A stretch of DNA of 61,352 nucleotides from Alsobacter ponti (GTDB lineage Bacteria > Pseudomonadota > Alphaproteobacteria > Rhizobiales > Beijerinckiaceae), in NCBI RefSeq assembly GCF_024294805.1, contig NZ_JANCLU010000024.1, forward strand, positions 1-61,352, in the 5' to 3' direction. Both the position numbers and the translations under genes were made by a program. This document shows positions 1-7,023 of the stretch, one piece after another (position 1 is the first letter of the stretch; the number at the start of each line of letters is the position of its first letter). The notes under the pieces are model-generated. The model searched no databases. It saw only the letters and a list, made by a program, of their open reading frames with translations, and was not told where the DNA came from.

Positions 1-1114
1 CGACACCGTCATGACCAGCAGCAACACCTACAATCCGCCGGGCAATATCGAGGGTGTGATCTTCACCGGCGTCGGCAGACGCGGCAGCACGAGCGAGAGC
101 AGGCGGGGGCTCGGCGAGGAGGCGCTCATCGGGGTTCCACTCCATGATCCAGCGTCCGCCGCGCCCGGTGCCCCCGGGCTGGCGGCTGCGTTCCAGCACC
201 GCCGCGAAGCGCGGGCGGCCGATGCCGGGAAAGTTTCCGCGCGAAGGCAGGGCGTCGCTGGGCGCGGCGGCGACGCTCCAGCGCGTGGCGGCCCCGCCCG
301 GCCCGCCATGCGCGCCGGCGCGCAGCAGCAAGGCGGGCACGCCGGAGGCCTCCGCCGCCAGCACGAGGCGGCGCGTGGCGGTGAGGTCGAGCGCCTTGGG
401 GTCGCCCCACGGCTCGATCAGCACGACGCCGAGCGCCGCGCAGCGCAGGGCCTCCTCGGCCGCCCGCAGGGCGTCGCGCGCGTCGGCGGCGGCGACCAGG
501 GTCAGCCGGGCGGGATCGAGGCCGAAGGCGGCGAGGCCGGGCCCGTAGGGCTCGCCCGTCTCGCGCCCGGCGAGGTCCTGCCGCACCCACAGCCAGGGCC
601 GCGAGGACGCCGCGCGGTGGAAGGCGAAGCGCGCCGCGCAGGCCAGGGCGAAGCCGGCCGCGGCCGCCGCGTCGCCCGGCTCGGCGGGCCGCACCTCGTG
701 GACGCCGCCGCGCGCCAGCCCGCCGCCCAGCGCGAGGTCGGCGTCCGCGCTCCCCAGCGGCGCGACCCCGCGCGGCGCCTCCAGCGCCCGCGCCCCGCCA
801 TCCGCCCCGATGGCCGCGATGCGCGCGCGCAAGGCCGGCAGCGCCCCCGCCCCGGCGGCCGGCGTCTCGCCGGCCTTGCGCTCGATCGCGGCGGACGAGG
901 GCTTGCCGTGGGCGTGCTCCGTCAGCGCGGCGGACGAGGGCGGGCGGGAGCCGGCGTCGCCCGAAGCGTTGGACTTTGCGTCGCCGGAGCCCGGAGCGCC
1001 GGCCTTCGCCTCGTCCGCCCTTCCCCCGGCGCGGCCGCGCGCGCCCCTCCCGCCGGGGGCGGGGAGGCCGCCGCCCGGGGCGGGCCATAGGGAAGGGTTC
1101 GCGGAAGCGGTCAT
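1..1114 (-). CDS. imuA: ImuA, SOS-inducible mutagenesis protein (3' end disrupted)
   Basis: The frame opens at ATG 1114 and has no stop before the window edge. The protein starts with about 80 low-complexity residues rich in Ala, Gly and Pro, then has a RecA-like core with an LGGGLARGGVHEV segment where RecA and ImuA carry their nucleotide-binding region, and ends with the ImuA-like stretch WIMEWNPDERLLAEPP. ImuA is the RecA-like partner of ImuB and DnaE2 in translesion synthesis. A LexA box lies 31-45 bases upstream, and an imuB-like start overlaps the 3' end, both expected for this operon. From about base 70 leftwards the reading continues into unrelated sequence, so the natural C-terminus is lost. 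Overlapping frames on both strands are open because of the high GC content; I chose this one on protein sense and the SOS box. Confidence 0.72.
   Translation of the reverse strand, partial: MTASANPSLWPAPGGGLPAPGGRGARGRAGGRADEAKAGAPGSGDAKSNASGDAGSRPPSSAALTEHAHGKPSSAAIERKAGETPAAGAGALPALRARIAAIGADGGARALEAPRGVAPLGSADADLALGGGLARGGVHEVRPAEPGDAAAAAGFALACAARFAFHRAASSRPWLWVRQDLAGRETGEPYGPGLAAFGLDPARLTLVAAADARDALRAAEEALRCAALGVVLIEPWGDPKALDLTATRRLVLAAEASGVPALLLRAGAHGGPGGAATRWSVAAAPSDALPSRGNFPGIGRPRFAAVLERSRQPGGTGRGGRWIMEWNPDERLLAEPPPALARAAASADAGEDHTLDIARRIVGVAAGHDGV
2..75 (+). pseudogene. Fragment of an RTX/hemolysin-type repeat protein
   Basis: The first bases read in frame as DTVMTSSNTYNPPGNIEGV followed by IFTG. 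This matches the pattern often seen in RTX-type calcium-binding proteins, where a D-T-V-x-S-S block is followed by P-x-N-[IV]-E and then a T-G. After about base 75 the frame runs into sequence antisense to imuA/imuB and loses all similarity. Only some 24 codons are visible, so this is either the end of a broken gene entering from the left or one side of a misjoin. The family assignment rests on a short motif and is moderate at best. Confidence 0.4.
28..129 (-). pseudogene. imuB: Truncated start of imuB (Y-family polymerase-like)
   Basis: An ATG at 129 inside the 3' part of imuA opens a frame starting MSASSPSPRLLSLVLPRLPT. The stretch RLLSLVLPRLPT resembles the conserved N-terminus of ImuB, which usually reads LxLWLPRLPTDRL. 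ImuB works with ImuA and DnaE2 in SOS mutagenesis, and imuB normally overlaps the end of imuA, as this frame does. Similarity stops after LPRLPT, near base 70, and the frame ends at 28. The rest of imuB and any dnaE2 are not in the window. The break coincides with the RTX fragment on the other strand. Confidence 0.5.
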
Positions 1115-1144
1115 GGCTCCACGTGGCTCTTTCGTCGACGGTTG

Positions 1145-1159
1145 GTTCACAGTTTGTTC
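1145..1159 (-). promoter_or_regulatory. LexA (SOS) box upstream of imuA
   Basis: The plus strand reads GTTCACAGTTTGTTC, a perfect direct repeat GTTC-N7-GTTC. This is the known LexA operator of alphaproteobacteria. It sits 31-45 bases before the imuA ATG at 1114, where a repressor would block the promoter. It predicts DNA-damage induction of imuA. Confidence 0.85.
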
Positions 1160-1959
1160 CGCTATAGATTCCAGCGGCGCGACCCGGAGTCAATGGCTTC
1201 CCGCGCCCCCGGTTCCGGCGCCGCCCTGCGAAGCTATGCGCGCCGGCAACGCCGCGCGGAAATCACGAAGCGCGCTAAAATCGGCCTGTCCGGGAAGCAC
1301 CACGTGCTCTCTCTTGAGCGTGGCGGAGCGTTCGGTCGTTCTATGTTGAGCGTGCGACGAAGCGGGCGGTCATGGATCGTCGCGGACAACCTTTCTCACG
1401 AGGATTGTCTCTCCACGGACGAAAGCTTGTTGTATGGTGACATGCACCACAACGTTGCCGAGCACAAACCTTCATGCACGCGGCGAACGAACAGGTGGAG
1501 GGAGATGCTCACAACACGCTTGAAGGTTTTTGCAATCAAGCGCGGCATGGCGGGCATAATTCTGGAGAGCGGCAATTGCACTGCTACCCCTGCGGAGTAC
1601 GATTTTTCGCTACAAACCGCATTGCGGTAGGGTCACCGACGACCGGCGCACTTCGAACGCTCTCCGGAGGCTTGTCGGCAAGCGCCTGACTTATCGGGCA
1701 GACGGCTAACTAAAAAGTGACGTCGGGGATTCAAATCCCCGGCGCGGTGTGATAGCTACTGCTTTGTCTGGAAGCAGGGTGGGGCGGGATGATCAGTCCG
1801 CACCCCGTGAGGCCCAAACAGCCCCTGCGAACCGCATCGCGTTGCAATCGTGCTGCGGCCCGGAAGACGGCAAGACCGCCCATATCGGCGCGGTCGAGCC
1901 GGGGTGCCTAGCCTAGCTAGGCTCTACGTGTTGTGGGCGGCATATGCGCTCCATGATGC
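1160..1959. other. Gene-poor stretch, no convincing gene
   Basis: About 800 bases of lower GC content than the neighbours. Short frames exist on both strands but none gives a recognisable protein or a good ribosome binding site. A short palindrome at 1724-1741 (CGGGGATTCAAATCCCCG) looks superficially like a tRNA T-arm, but the loop has the wrong size for an intact tRNA and no acceptor or D-arm partner is visible. A possible GC-rich stem lies around 1776-1808. A decayed mobile or RNA gene is possible, but I cannot support one. Confidence 0.4.
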
Positions 1960-2427
1960 TCAATTTTCGGCGGAGGGGTCTGTAGGAGGATTGCCCTCCG
2001 CCGAATTCCTGTCGTGGAAGCGGACAAGAAACCACCGCCCCGACGTATTTTCCTCGTATTTTCCTGTGGCCGCGCCGCGGCGGAGTTCACCGCGCACAGA
2101 CGAAATCTGGATCAGCGATTCCGCTTCCCCCGCCCGGTCCCCCATGATTTCCGCCGTCGTTGCGCCCCAAGCTCCACGAGCCTTTAGAGACCGCTCGATC
2201 AGCGTCGCTACGCTGCCTTTCGGTGCCCGTTTCCGCGCTCTATCTTTGGCGGTCGGTGGAGACACCGTGACCGTGGGCGGGTGGATGACGGTGGCTGAAG
2301 CAATGAGCCCCCGGATGCGGTCACGCTCAGAAGCTTGCCCGCGCGCATAAGCCTCGTCTGCAACCTTTTCGAATGCCTTGCGGATCAGATTGAACGCCTG
2401 TTCCAATGAAGGGTCGTGATCAGACAT
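1960..2427 (-). CDS. Hypothetical protein, possible winged-helix C-terminal domain
   Basis: The 155-residue protein has a clear start: GTGAGGTGAGGTTGCC precedes ATG 2427, giving a strong Shine-Dalgarno sequence. The N-terminal 40 residues are predicted helical (SLEQAFNLIRKAFEKVADEAYARG). A Pro/Thr-rich linker follows. Residues about 68-140 (SVATLIERSLKARGAW, then a TTAEIMG segment and SLIQISSVRGELRRG) have the rhythm of a small winged-helix domain, with a helix, a turn, a recognition-like helix and then GKYEENTSGRWFL. A role in DNA binding is inference only. The gene stands alone, with no obvious operon partner. Confidence 0.55.
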   Translation of the reverse strand: MSDHDPSLEQAFNLIRKAFEKVADEAYARGQASERDRIRGLIASATVIHPPTVTVSPPTAKDRARKRAPKGSVATLIERSLKARGAWGATTAEIMGDRAGEAESLIQISSVRGELRRGAATGKYEENTSGRWFLVRFHDRNSAEGNPPTDPSAEN

Positions 2428-2721
2428 GGCAACCTCACCTCACGAAGAGCGTCCGAATCGACACCGTGGCCTCGACCGTAACGAGAGTCATAAGCGCGTC
2501 GGTAAGCGCGTGTCAATAGGTCGCGCCAGGATAATGACGCCGCGTTTAAACGCGCGACCGAAGATGCCGGGGCCGGTATGTTGGAGGAGGAGTTTGACGC
2601 GGCCGTCGGGAAGATAGCCCGATAAAAATAAGACCGGCAGCCGCGCTGAGTTTCCTGCAGTCCAAGTCGAGGCTTGGGCACAGGCGCGATAACGCCGTGG
2701 TTCATAAAGGGCATGATCGCC
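2428..2721. other. Intergenic stretch without a recognised gene
   Basis: About 300 bases between the start of the 155-residue hypothetical gene and the terminator of the Gly/Ala-rich gene. It should hold the promoter of the minus-strand gene at 1960-2427. A minus-strand frame (2723 to 2385) gives no recognisable protein and has no convincing ribosome binding site. Nothing else is visible. Confidence 0.4.
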
Positions 2722-2752
2722 AAAAAAAAGCGCCCCGGAAGATCCGGGGCGC
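2722..2752 (-). terminator. Rho-independent terminator of the Gly/Ala-rich protein gene
   Basis: On the minus strand a perfect 10-bp stem (GCGCCCCGGA paired with TCCGGGGCGC, three-base loop) is followed at once by eight T residues. It lies 27 bases beyond the stop codon at 2779. This is one of the few canonical intrinsic terminators in the window. Confidence 0.9.
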
Positions 2753-2778
2753 GCCGAGGGGGCCGGGGAAGGGTGGGA

Positions 2779-4155
2779 TCAGGGCGTCGCCGTGCCGGTG
2801 CGGATCGCTTCGGCCTGGGTGGCGACGTCGCCGACCAGGGTGTCGTCCGCCGTCAGGCCGAGATTGGCGTTGACCTGCGAGACCACCGCGTCGTCGATCG
2901 ACTTGTTGGCGGCGGAGGCGAGCGAGGTCGCCGACTGCTCGGTGGCCGCGGCCAGCGCGTCCTTGGCGGCCTGCTCGGCGGCCTGGGCGTCGGCGAGGTC
3001 GGTCGTCGCCGTGGTCTGCGCCGCGACCGCCGCGTCGTAGGCTGTCTGCGCCTCGGTGACCTTGCCGGCGGCGGCGGCGTTGTCGGCCACCGCCTGGTTG
3101 GCTGCGTCGACCGCGGCCTGGTCGGTCGACTGCTGCGCCTTGGCGGCGTCGAGCGTGGCCTGGGCCGAGGCCGCGGCGGCGGCGAGCGCCGAGTCGAGCG
3201 GGTTGGCGGCCGCGGCGGCCGCGGCGGCGTTGTAGGCCGTCTGCGCAGAGGCGACGGCCGCGATGGAGGCGTCGAGCTTGGCCTGCGCGTCGAGCACCGC
3301 CTGGTCGAGCGCCGCCTTCTCGGTCGCGGCCTTGGCAGCCGCCGCGATGGCGGCGTCGAGCGCCTTCTGGGCGTCCTCGACCGCCTTCTTGCTGGCGTCG
3401 AGCGCCGCCTGGGCGGTGCCGACCTTGGCCGTCGCGTCCTTCAGGGCGGCGGAAGCGGCCGTGGCGGCCGCCATCGCCTCCTTGTAGGCGGCGATCTTGC
3501 CGACCGTGGAGTTCGCCGAGGCGCGCTCCAGGGCGCGCGGCGAGGCGTGGGAGGCGTTCAGCCGGCCGAGCTGGGAGGCCGAGGCGAGCTGCGTCTTGGA
3601 CGCCTTCTTGTCCTCGGTGACGGACGCGGTGCGGACGGACGAAGCCTGCCGGCCGGCGCTCTTGTCGGCGCTCTTGCCGGCGCTCTTGCCGCCGGAGACG
3701 GCGTCGGCCGTCCGGGCCGAGCCGCGCTGCGAGGAGACGCCGCCCGAGGTGACGCCGCTCAGGAAATCCGCGAGCGCGCCGACCGGGCCGCCGATGCCCG
3801 AGCCGCCGCGCGAACCCTGGCCGCCGCCGTGGGAGGAGCCGCCGCCCTGGCCGCTGCCCATGCCGCCGCCCATGCCGCCCCCCGTGCCGCCGCCCATGCC
3901 GCCAGCATTGCCGCCGCCACGGCCATTGCCGCCGCCGGAAGCGTCGGCGGAGGCGCCGCCGCCATTCCCGCCGCCATTGCCATTGCCGTTGCCGCCGCCA
4001 TTGCCGTTGCCGCCACCGTTACCGCCGCCATTGCCGCCTCCCTCCTTGGCGAGGGCGGGCGAGACGCCGAGCCCGATCTGGGACAAAGGTTGCGCCAGCA
4101 GCGCGAGCGATGCGACCGCCGTGGCGAGGAGAAGACCCGAACGCGAAGCAGGCAT
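2779..4155 (-). CDS. Secreted Gly/Asn-rich and Ala-rich coiled-coil protein
   Basis: I placed the start at ATG 4155, preceded by GAGAGGTC, instead of an in-frame ATG at 4254, because it gives a clean Sec signal peptide (MPASRSGLLLATAVASLALL, then cleavage near SPALAKE). The mature protein has three parts. Residues about 40-110 are repeats of GGGN/GGG. Residues about 115-215 form a Ser/Lys-rich linker. Residues about 225-430 are an Ala-rich heptad-like region (for example AALDASKKAVEDAQKALDAA) expected to form a long alpha-helical coiled coil. A less biased tail of about 35 residues follows. It is probably exported, either periplasmic or surface-associated. No enzyme motif is visible and the function is unknown. 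It has its own terminator, so it is probably monocistronic. Confidence 0.75.
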   Translation of the reverse strand: MPASRSGLLLATAVASLALLAQPLSQIGLGVSPALAKEGGGNGGGNGGGNGNGGGNGNGNGGGNGGGASADASGGGNGRGGGNAGGMGGGTGGGMGGGMGSGQGGGSSHGGGQGSRGGSGIGGPVGALADFLSGVTSGGVSSQRGSARTADAVSGGKSAGKSADKSAGRQASSVRTASVTEDKKASKTQLASASQLGRLNASHASPRALERASANSTVGKIAAYKEAMAAATAASAALKDATAKVGTAQAALDASKKAVEDAQKALDAAIAAAAKAATEKAALDQAVLDAQAKLDASIAAVASAQTAYNAAAAAAAANPLDSALAAAAASAQATLDAAKAQQSTDQAAVDAANQAVADNAAAAGKVTEAQTAYDAAVAAQTTATTDLADAQAAEQAAKDALAAATEQSATSLASAANKSIDDAVVSQVNANLGLTADDTLVGDVATQAEAIRTGTATP

Positions 4156-4551
4156 GGAAGACCTCTCGAATGCCCAAGGTGAAGCCTGATGGTGACGAGA
4201 GGACACCTGAACCGTGGCCGCGGGGCAAGTTTCTTTATGTACGTGGGTCAACATGATCCCTCGCCAAATGCAACAATTTGAAACTTATGCGTGCAACTCC
4301 ATGATGACTCGCGGCATCGGCCGAATGCGGCCCGGAACATCGAAAGTCGTCATCGCCAAGGCTGGCGGACTCTTCACGCCGGAACTTCCGATCAATGCGC
4401 TTCGTCTGTATGGAGATCGCGGATTTCGAGCCGTTGCTCGGCTGTGTTTCAACGGCGTATTCCGAAGCCGGCCGGGCCGCCCATGGCGCGCCGGGGCGGC
4501 CGTGCATCCTTTTCGCGCCGTCGCACGTTGCAAGTCCGGAGCGAAAGAACG
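4156..4551. other. Divergent intergenic region
   Basis: About 395 bases between the divergent starts of the Gly/Ala-rich protein gene and the iron-permease-like gene. It is more AT-rich than its surroundings near 4230-4330 and must carry both promoters, but I see no clear operator, riboswitch or small gene. Reading frames here on both strands do not make sense as protein. Confidence 0.4.
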
Positions 4552-4992
4552 ATGCAGTTCACCAAGATCTTCAGCGCTTTCGCGGGCGCTGTTTCACACG
4601 CGACGGGACGGCCGATCACATTCGCCCTCGCCGTCGGCACCGTGCTGGTGTGGGGGATCACCGGCCCCCTGTTCCATTACTCGGATACATGGCAGCTGGT
4701 CATCAACACCGGCACGACGATTATTACATTTCTGCAAGTTTTCTTGATCCAGAACACGCAAAACCGCGACGGCGCGGCGCTGCAGACCAAGCTCGACGAG
4801 CTGATCCGCACCAGCCACGCCCAGAACCGCTATATCGGCATCGAAAACCTCACCGAGGAGGAGCTGGAGGAGCTCCGCCACCGCTGCGAGGACCGCGCGC
4901 GCAGGATCACCGATGCGGAGCGCGCCGGCGACGAGGCCAAGCGCAAAACCAACCGCAAGGCCGCCAAGGCCGCCGCCGACGCCGTGCGCTGA
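4552..4992 (+). CDS. Low-affinity iron permease family protein
   Basis: The 146-residue protein has two hydrophobic segments. One is around residues 20-38 (PITFALAVGTVLVWGITGPL). The other is around 45-63, ending in VFLIQNTQNRDGAALQTKLDEL. The block SDTWQLVINTGTTIITFL plus QNTQNRD is the hallmark of the small bacterial proteins in the Iron_permease family (PF04120), related to yeast Fet4. The C-terminal third is charged and cytoplasmic, rich in Glu then Lys/Ala. Membrane location is clear; iron as the substrate is family-based and has rarely been tested in bacteria. ATG 4552 follows GGAGCGAAAGAACG. The gene stands alone. Confidence 0.8.
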   Translation: MQFTKIFSAFAGAVSHATGRPITFALAVGTVLVWGITGPLFHYSDTWQLVINTGTTIITFLQVFLIQNTQNRDGAALQTKLDELIRTSHAQNRYIGIENLTEEELEELRHRCEDRARRITDAERAGDEAKRKTNRKAAKAAADAVR

Positions 4993-5099
4993 ACCGCTTG
5001 CGCGGCCCTTTGCGCGGTGACACTGTTTGCCGCCGGCGATAACTTAACAATTCGCAACGACGGATAGCGTCGCCGGCCACGGCAGCGGAGGGCGGCGAG

Positions 5100-6140
5100 A
5101 TGATCTTCAGGCAGCTTTTCGACAACGTTTCCGGCACTTACAGCTACATTCTGGCGAGCCGCCGGGGCGCCGAGGCGCTCATCATCGACCCCGTGCTCGA
5201 CAAGGTCGACCGCTACATCAAGCTGCTCAACGAGCTTGACCTGCGGCTGGTCAAGGCAGTCGACACGCACCTCCACGCCGACCACATCACCGGCCTGGCG
5301 GAACTGCGCGACCGCACGCGCTGCATCACCGTGATGGGCGAGAACACCAAGGCCGACGTCGTCTCCATGCGGGTCGGCGACGGCGACCGCATCGACATCG
5401 AGGGCATCGGCCTCGACGTCATCTACACGCCGGGCCACACCGACGACTCCTATTCCTTCGCCCTGCCCGACCGCGTCTTCACCGGCGACACCCTGCTGAT
5501 CCGGGGCACCGGCCGCACCGATTTCCAGAACGGCGACGCCCGCGCGCAGTACGACTCGCTGTTCAACCGCCTGCTCAGGCTGCCCGACGAGACGATGGTG
5601 TACCCGGCCCACGACTACAAGGGCGACACGGTGAGCACGATCGGCGAGGAGAAGCGCTGCAATCCTCGCCTGCAGGTGCAGTCGGTGGACCAGTACGTCG
5701 CCATCATGAACAGCCTCAACCTGCCGAACCCGAAGATGATGGACGTGGCGGTGCCCGCCAACATGCATATCGGCTTCGCCCAGGACACCGTGGCGCAGCG
5801 CGGCTGGGCGGTGCTGCCGGAGCAGGGCATGAAGCTGTTGGCCGACCCCGGGACGGTGTTCGTCGACCTTCGCGACAGGGCCGAGCGCGAGCGCCACGGC
5901 GTCATCCCCGGCTCGCTGCACGAGCCCTATGGGCGGTTCCGCGACGACCTCGGCGCGGGCGGGATCATGCGGGCCATCGGGGGCGACCGCCGCGTCGTGC
6001 TCTACTGCGCCCACGGCGAGCGCTCCGCCATGGCGACCCAGGCCGCGCAGGAAGCGGGGCTCACTGGCGTGTCGCACCTGCACGGCGGCCTCGCCGCGTG
6101 GAAGGCGGCGGGCGGCCCGATCGAGCGGCCGGGAGCCTGA
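5100..6140 (+). CDS. Persulfide dioxygenase-rhodanese fusion (Blh/ETHE1 type)
   Basis: The 346-residue protein fuses an N-terminal metallo-beta-lactamase-fold dioxygenase (about residues 1-235) to a C-terminal rhodanese domain (about 245-340). The first domain has the iron-binding motif THLHADH, then TPGHTDDS, FTGDTLL and YPAHDYKG, as in ETHE1-type enzymes that oxidise glutathione persulfide to sulfite. The rhodanese domain has the catalytic-loop cysteine in LYCAHGERS. The fusion would hand sulfane sulfur between the two sites. The next gene starts one base after the stop, followed by a second YeeE-type gene, so the three form a sulfur-handling operon. Likely cytoplasmic. Confidence 0.92.
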   Translation: MIFRQLFDNVSGTYSYILASRRGAEALIIDPVLDKVDRYIKLLNELDLRLVKAVDTHLHADHITGLAELRDRTRCITVMGENTKADVVSMRVGDGDRIDIEGIGLDVIYTPGHTDDSYSFALPDRVFTGDTLLIRGTGRTDFQNGDARAQYDSLFNRLLRLPDETMVYPAHDYKGDTVSTIGEEKRCNPRLQVQSVDQYVAIMNSLNLPNPKMMDVAVPANMHIGFAQDTVAQRGWAVLPEQGMKLLADPGTVFVDLRDRAERERHGVIPGSLHEPYGRFRDDLGAGGIMRAIGGDRRVVLYCAHGERSAMATQAAQEAGLTGVSHLHGGLAAWKAAGGPIERPGA

Positions 6141-6141
6141 C

Positions 6142-6561
6142 ATGATCGACTTCTCCCCCCTGCACGGCCTCGCTGGCGGCCTCCTCATCGGGCTGGGTGC
6201 GGTGACCATGATGGCCGGCATCGGCCGCATCGCCGGCATTTGCGGCATCGTCGTCAACGCGATGTTCGGCCTCGAGCGGCCGTGGCGGCTGGCCTTCCTG
6301 GCCGGGCTGCCGGCCGGCGCTCTCCTCGCGGGAGCCACCGGCGCGGCCGATCTCGCCGATCTCGGCTTCCCGGCTTCGGTCCCGGCCACGGTCGCCGCCG
6401 GCCTGCTGGTCGGCTTCGGGGCGACGGTCGGCTCCGGCTGCACCAGCGGGCACGGCGTCTGCGGACTGGCCCGCCTGTCCCCGCGCTCGATCGCGGCGAC
6501 CGCGGTGTTCATGACCACGGCCGCGCTCACCGTCTTCGTCACGCGTCACCTGGCGGGCTGA
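6142..6561 (+). CDS. YeeE/YedE family sulfur transporter half (first copy)
   Basis: The 139-residue membrane protein has about four hydrophobic helices and the conserved cysteine motif GSGCTSGHGVCGLARLS, typical of the YeeE/YedE (TsuA/PmpA) family. This family moves thiosulfate or related sulfur species across the inner membrane. It starts directly after the persulfide dioxygenase stop, at ATG 6142, and is followed three bases later by a second half-protein, the split arrangement known for PmpA/PmpB. Direction and exact substrate cannot be read from sequence. Confidence 0.88.
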   Translation: MIDFSPLHGLAGGLLIGLGAVTMMAGIGRIAGICGIVVNAMFGLERPWRLAFLAGLPAGALLAGATGAADLADLGFPASVPATVAAGLLVGFGATVGSGCTSGHGVCGLARLSPRSIAATAVFMTTAALTVFVTRHLAG

Positions 6562-6564
6562 ACC

Positions 6565-7023
6565 ATGGCGGCTGTCATATCGCTTCTCGCGGGCCTGGTG
6601 TTCGGGGCCGGGCTCGCCATCTCGGGCATGATCGACCCGGCGCGGGTGCTCGGCTTCTTCGACGTGGCGGGCGCGTGGGATCCGACGCTCGCCTTCGTCA
6701 TGGCCGGCGCGCTGGCCGTCACGATCCCGGGCTACAGGCTGGCCTTCGCCCGGCGCGCGCCCGTCGCCGGCCGGACGTTCCACGTGCCGACCGCGTCGGC
6801 GATCGACCGGCCGCTGCTGGGCGGCGCGGCGCTGTTCGGCGTCGGCTGGGGGCTGGCCGGCTTCTGCCCCGGCCCGGCCATCGCCGCGCTGGCGACGCTG
6901 GCGCCGAAAGTCTGGCTGTTCGTGGCGGCGATGCTGGTCGGCATGGCCGCCGCCAAGGTCTGGCGCGACCGCGCCGGGGCGGATCCCGCTCCCGCGCCGC
7001 TGCCGAGCGGTCAGGGCCGGTAG
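6565..7023 (+). CDS. YeeE/YedE family sulfur transporter half (second copy)
   Basis: The 152-residue protein has the family signatures GLVFGAGLAISGMIDPARVLGF and GWGLAGFCPGPAIA, with the conserved Cys in FCPGP. It complements the preceding half, and together they match a full-length transporter. It is the last gene of the sulfur operon. Its 3' end overlaps the 3' end of the converging Kelch gene by 13 bases, leaving no room for a conventional terminator between them. The soluble tail is short and Pro-rich. Confidence 0.88.
   Translation: MAAVISLLAGLVFGAGLAISGMIDPARVLGFFDVAGAWDPTLAFVMAGALAVTIPGYRLAFARRAPVAGRTFHVPTASAIDRPLLGGAALFGVGWGLAGFCPGPAIAALATLAPKVWLFVAAMLVGMAAAKVWRDRAGADPAPAPLPSGQGR

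Noticed and set aside
1142-1630. 162-codon plus-strand frame downstream of the SOS box
   Set aside because: The translation has no recognisable pattern, no ribosome binding site at its start and unlikely composition.
1724-1741. CGGGGATTCAAATCCCCG as part of a tRNA or permuted tmRNA
   Set aside because: The loop size does not fit a normal T-arm, no matching acceptor strand, D-arm or CCA was found, and no ANDN-type tag sequence is present nearby.
2385-2723. 112-codon minus-strand frame
   Set aside because: It has no recognisable protein character and no convincing ribosome binding site, and overlaps the well-supported start of the 155-residue hypothetical gene.
2674-4182. 502-codon plus-strand frame rich in Arg and Gly
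   Set aside because: It is the antisense of the Gly/Ala-rich gene, has no signal or domain, and arises from GC-rich repeats.
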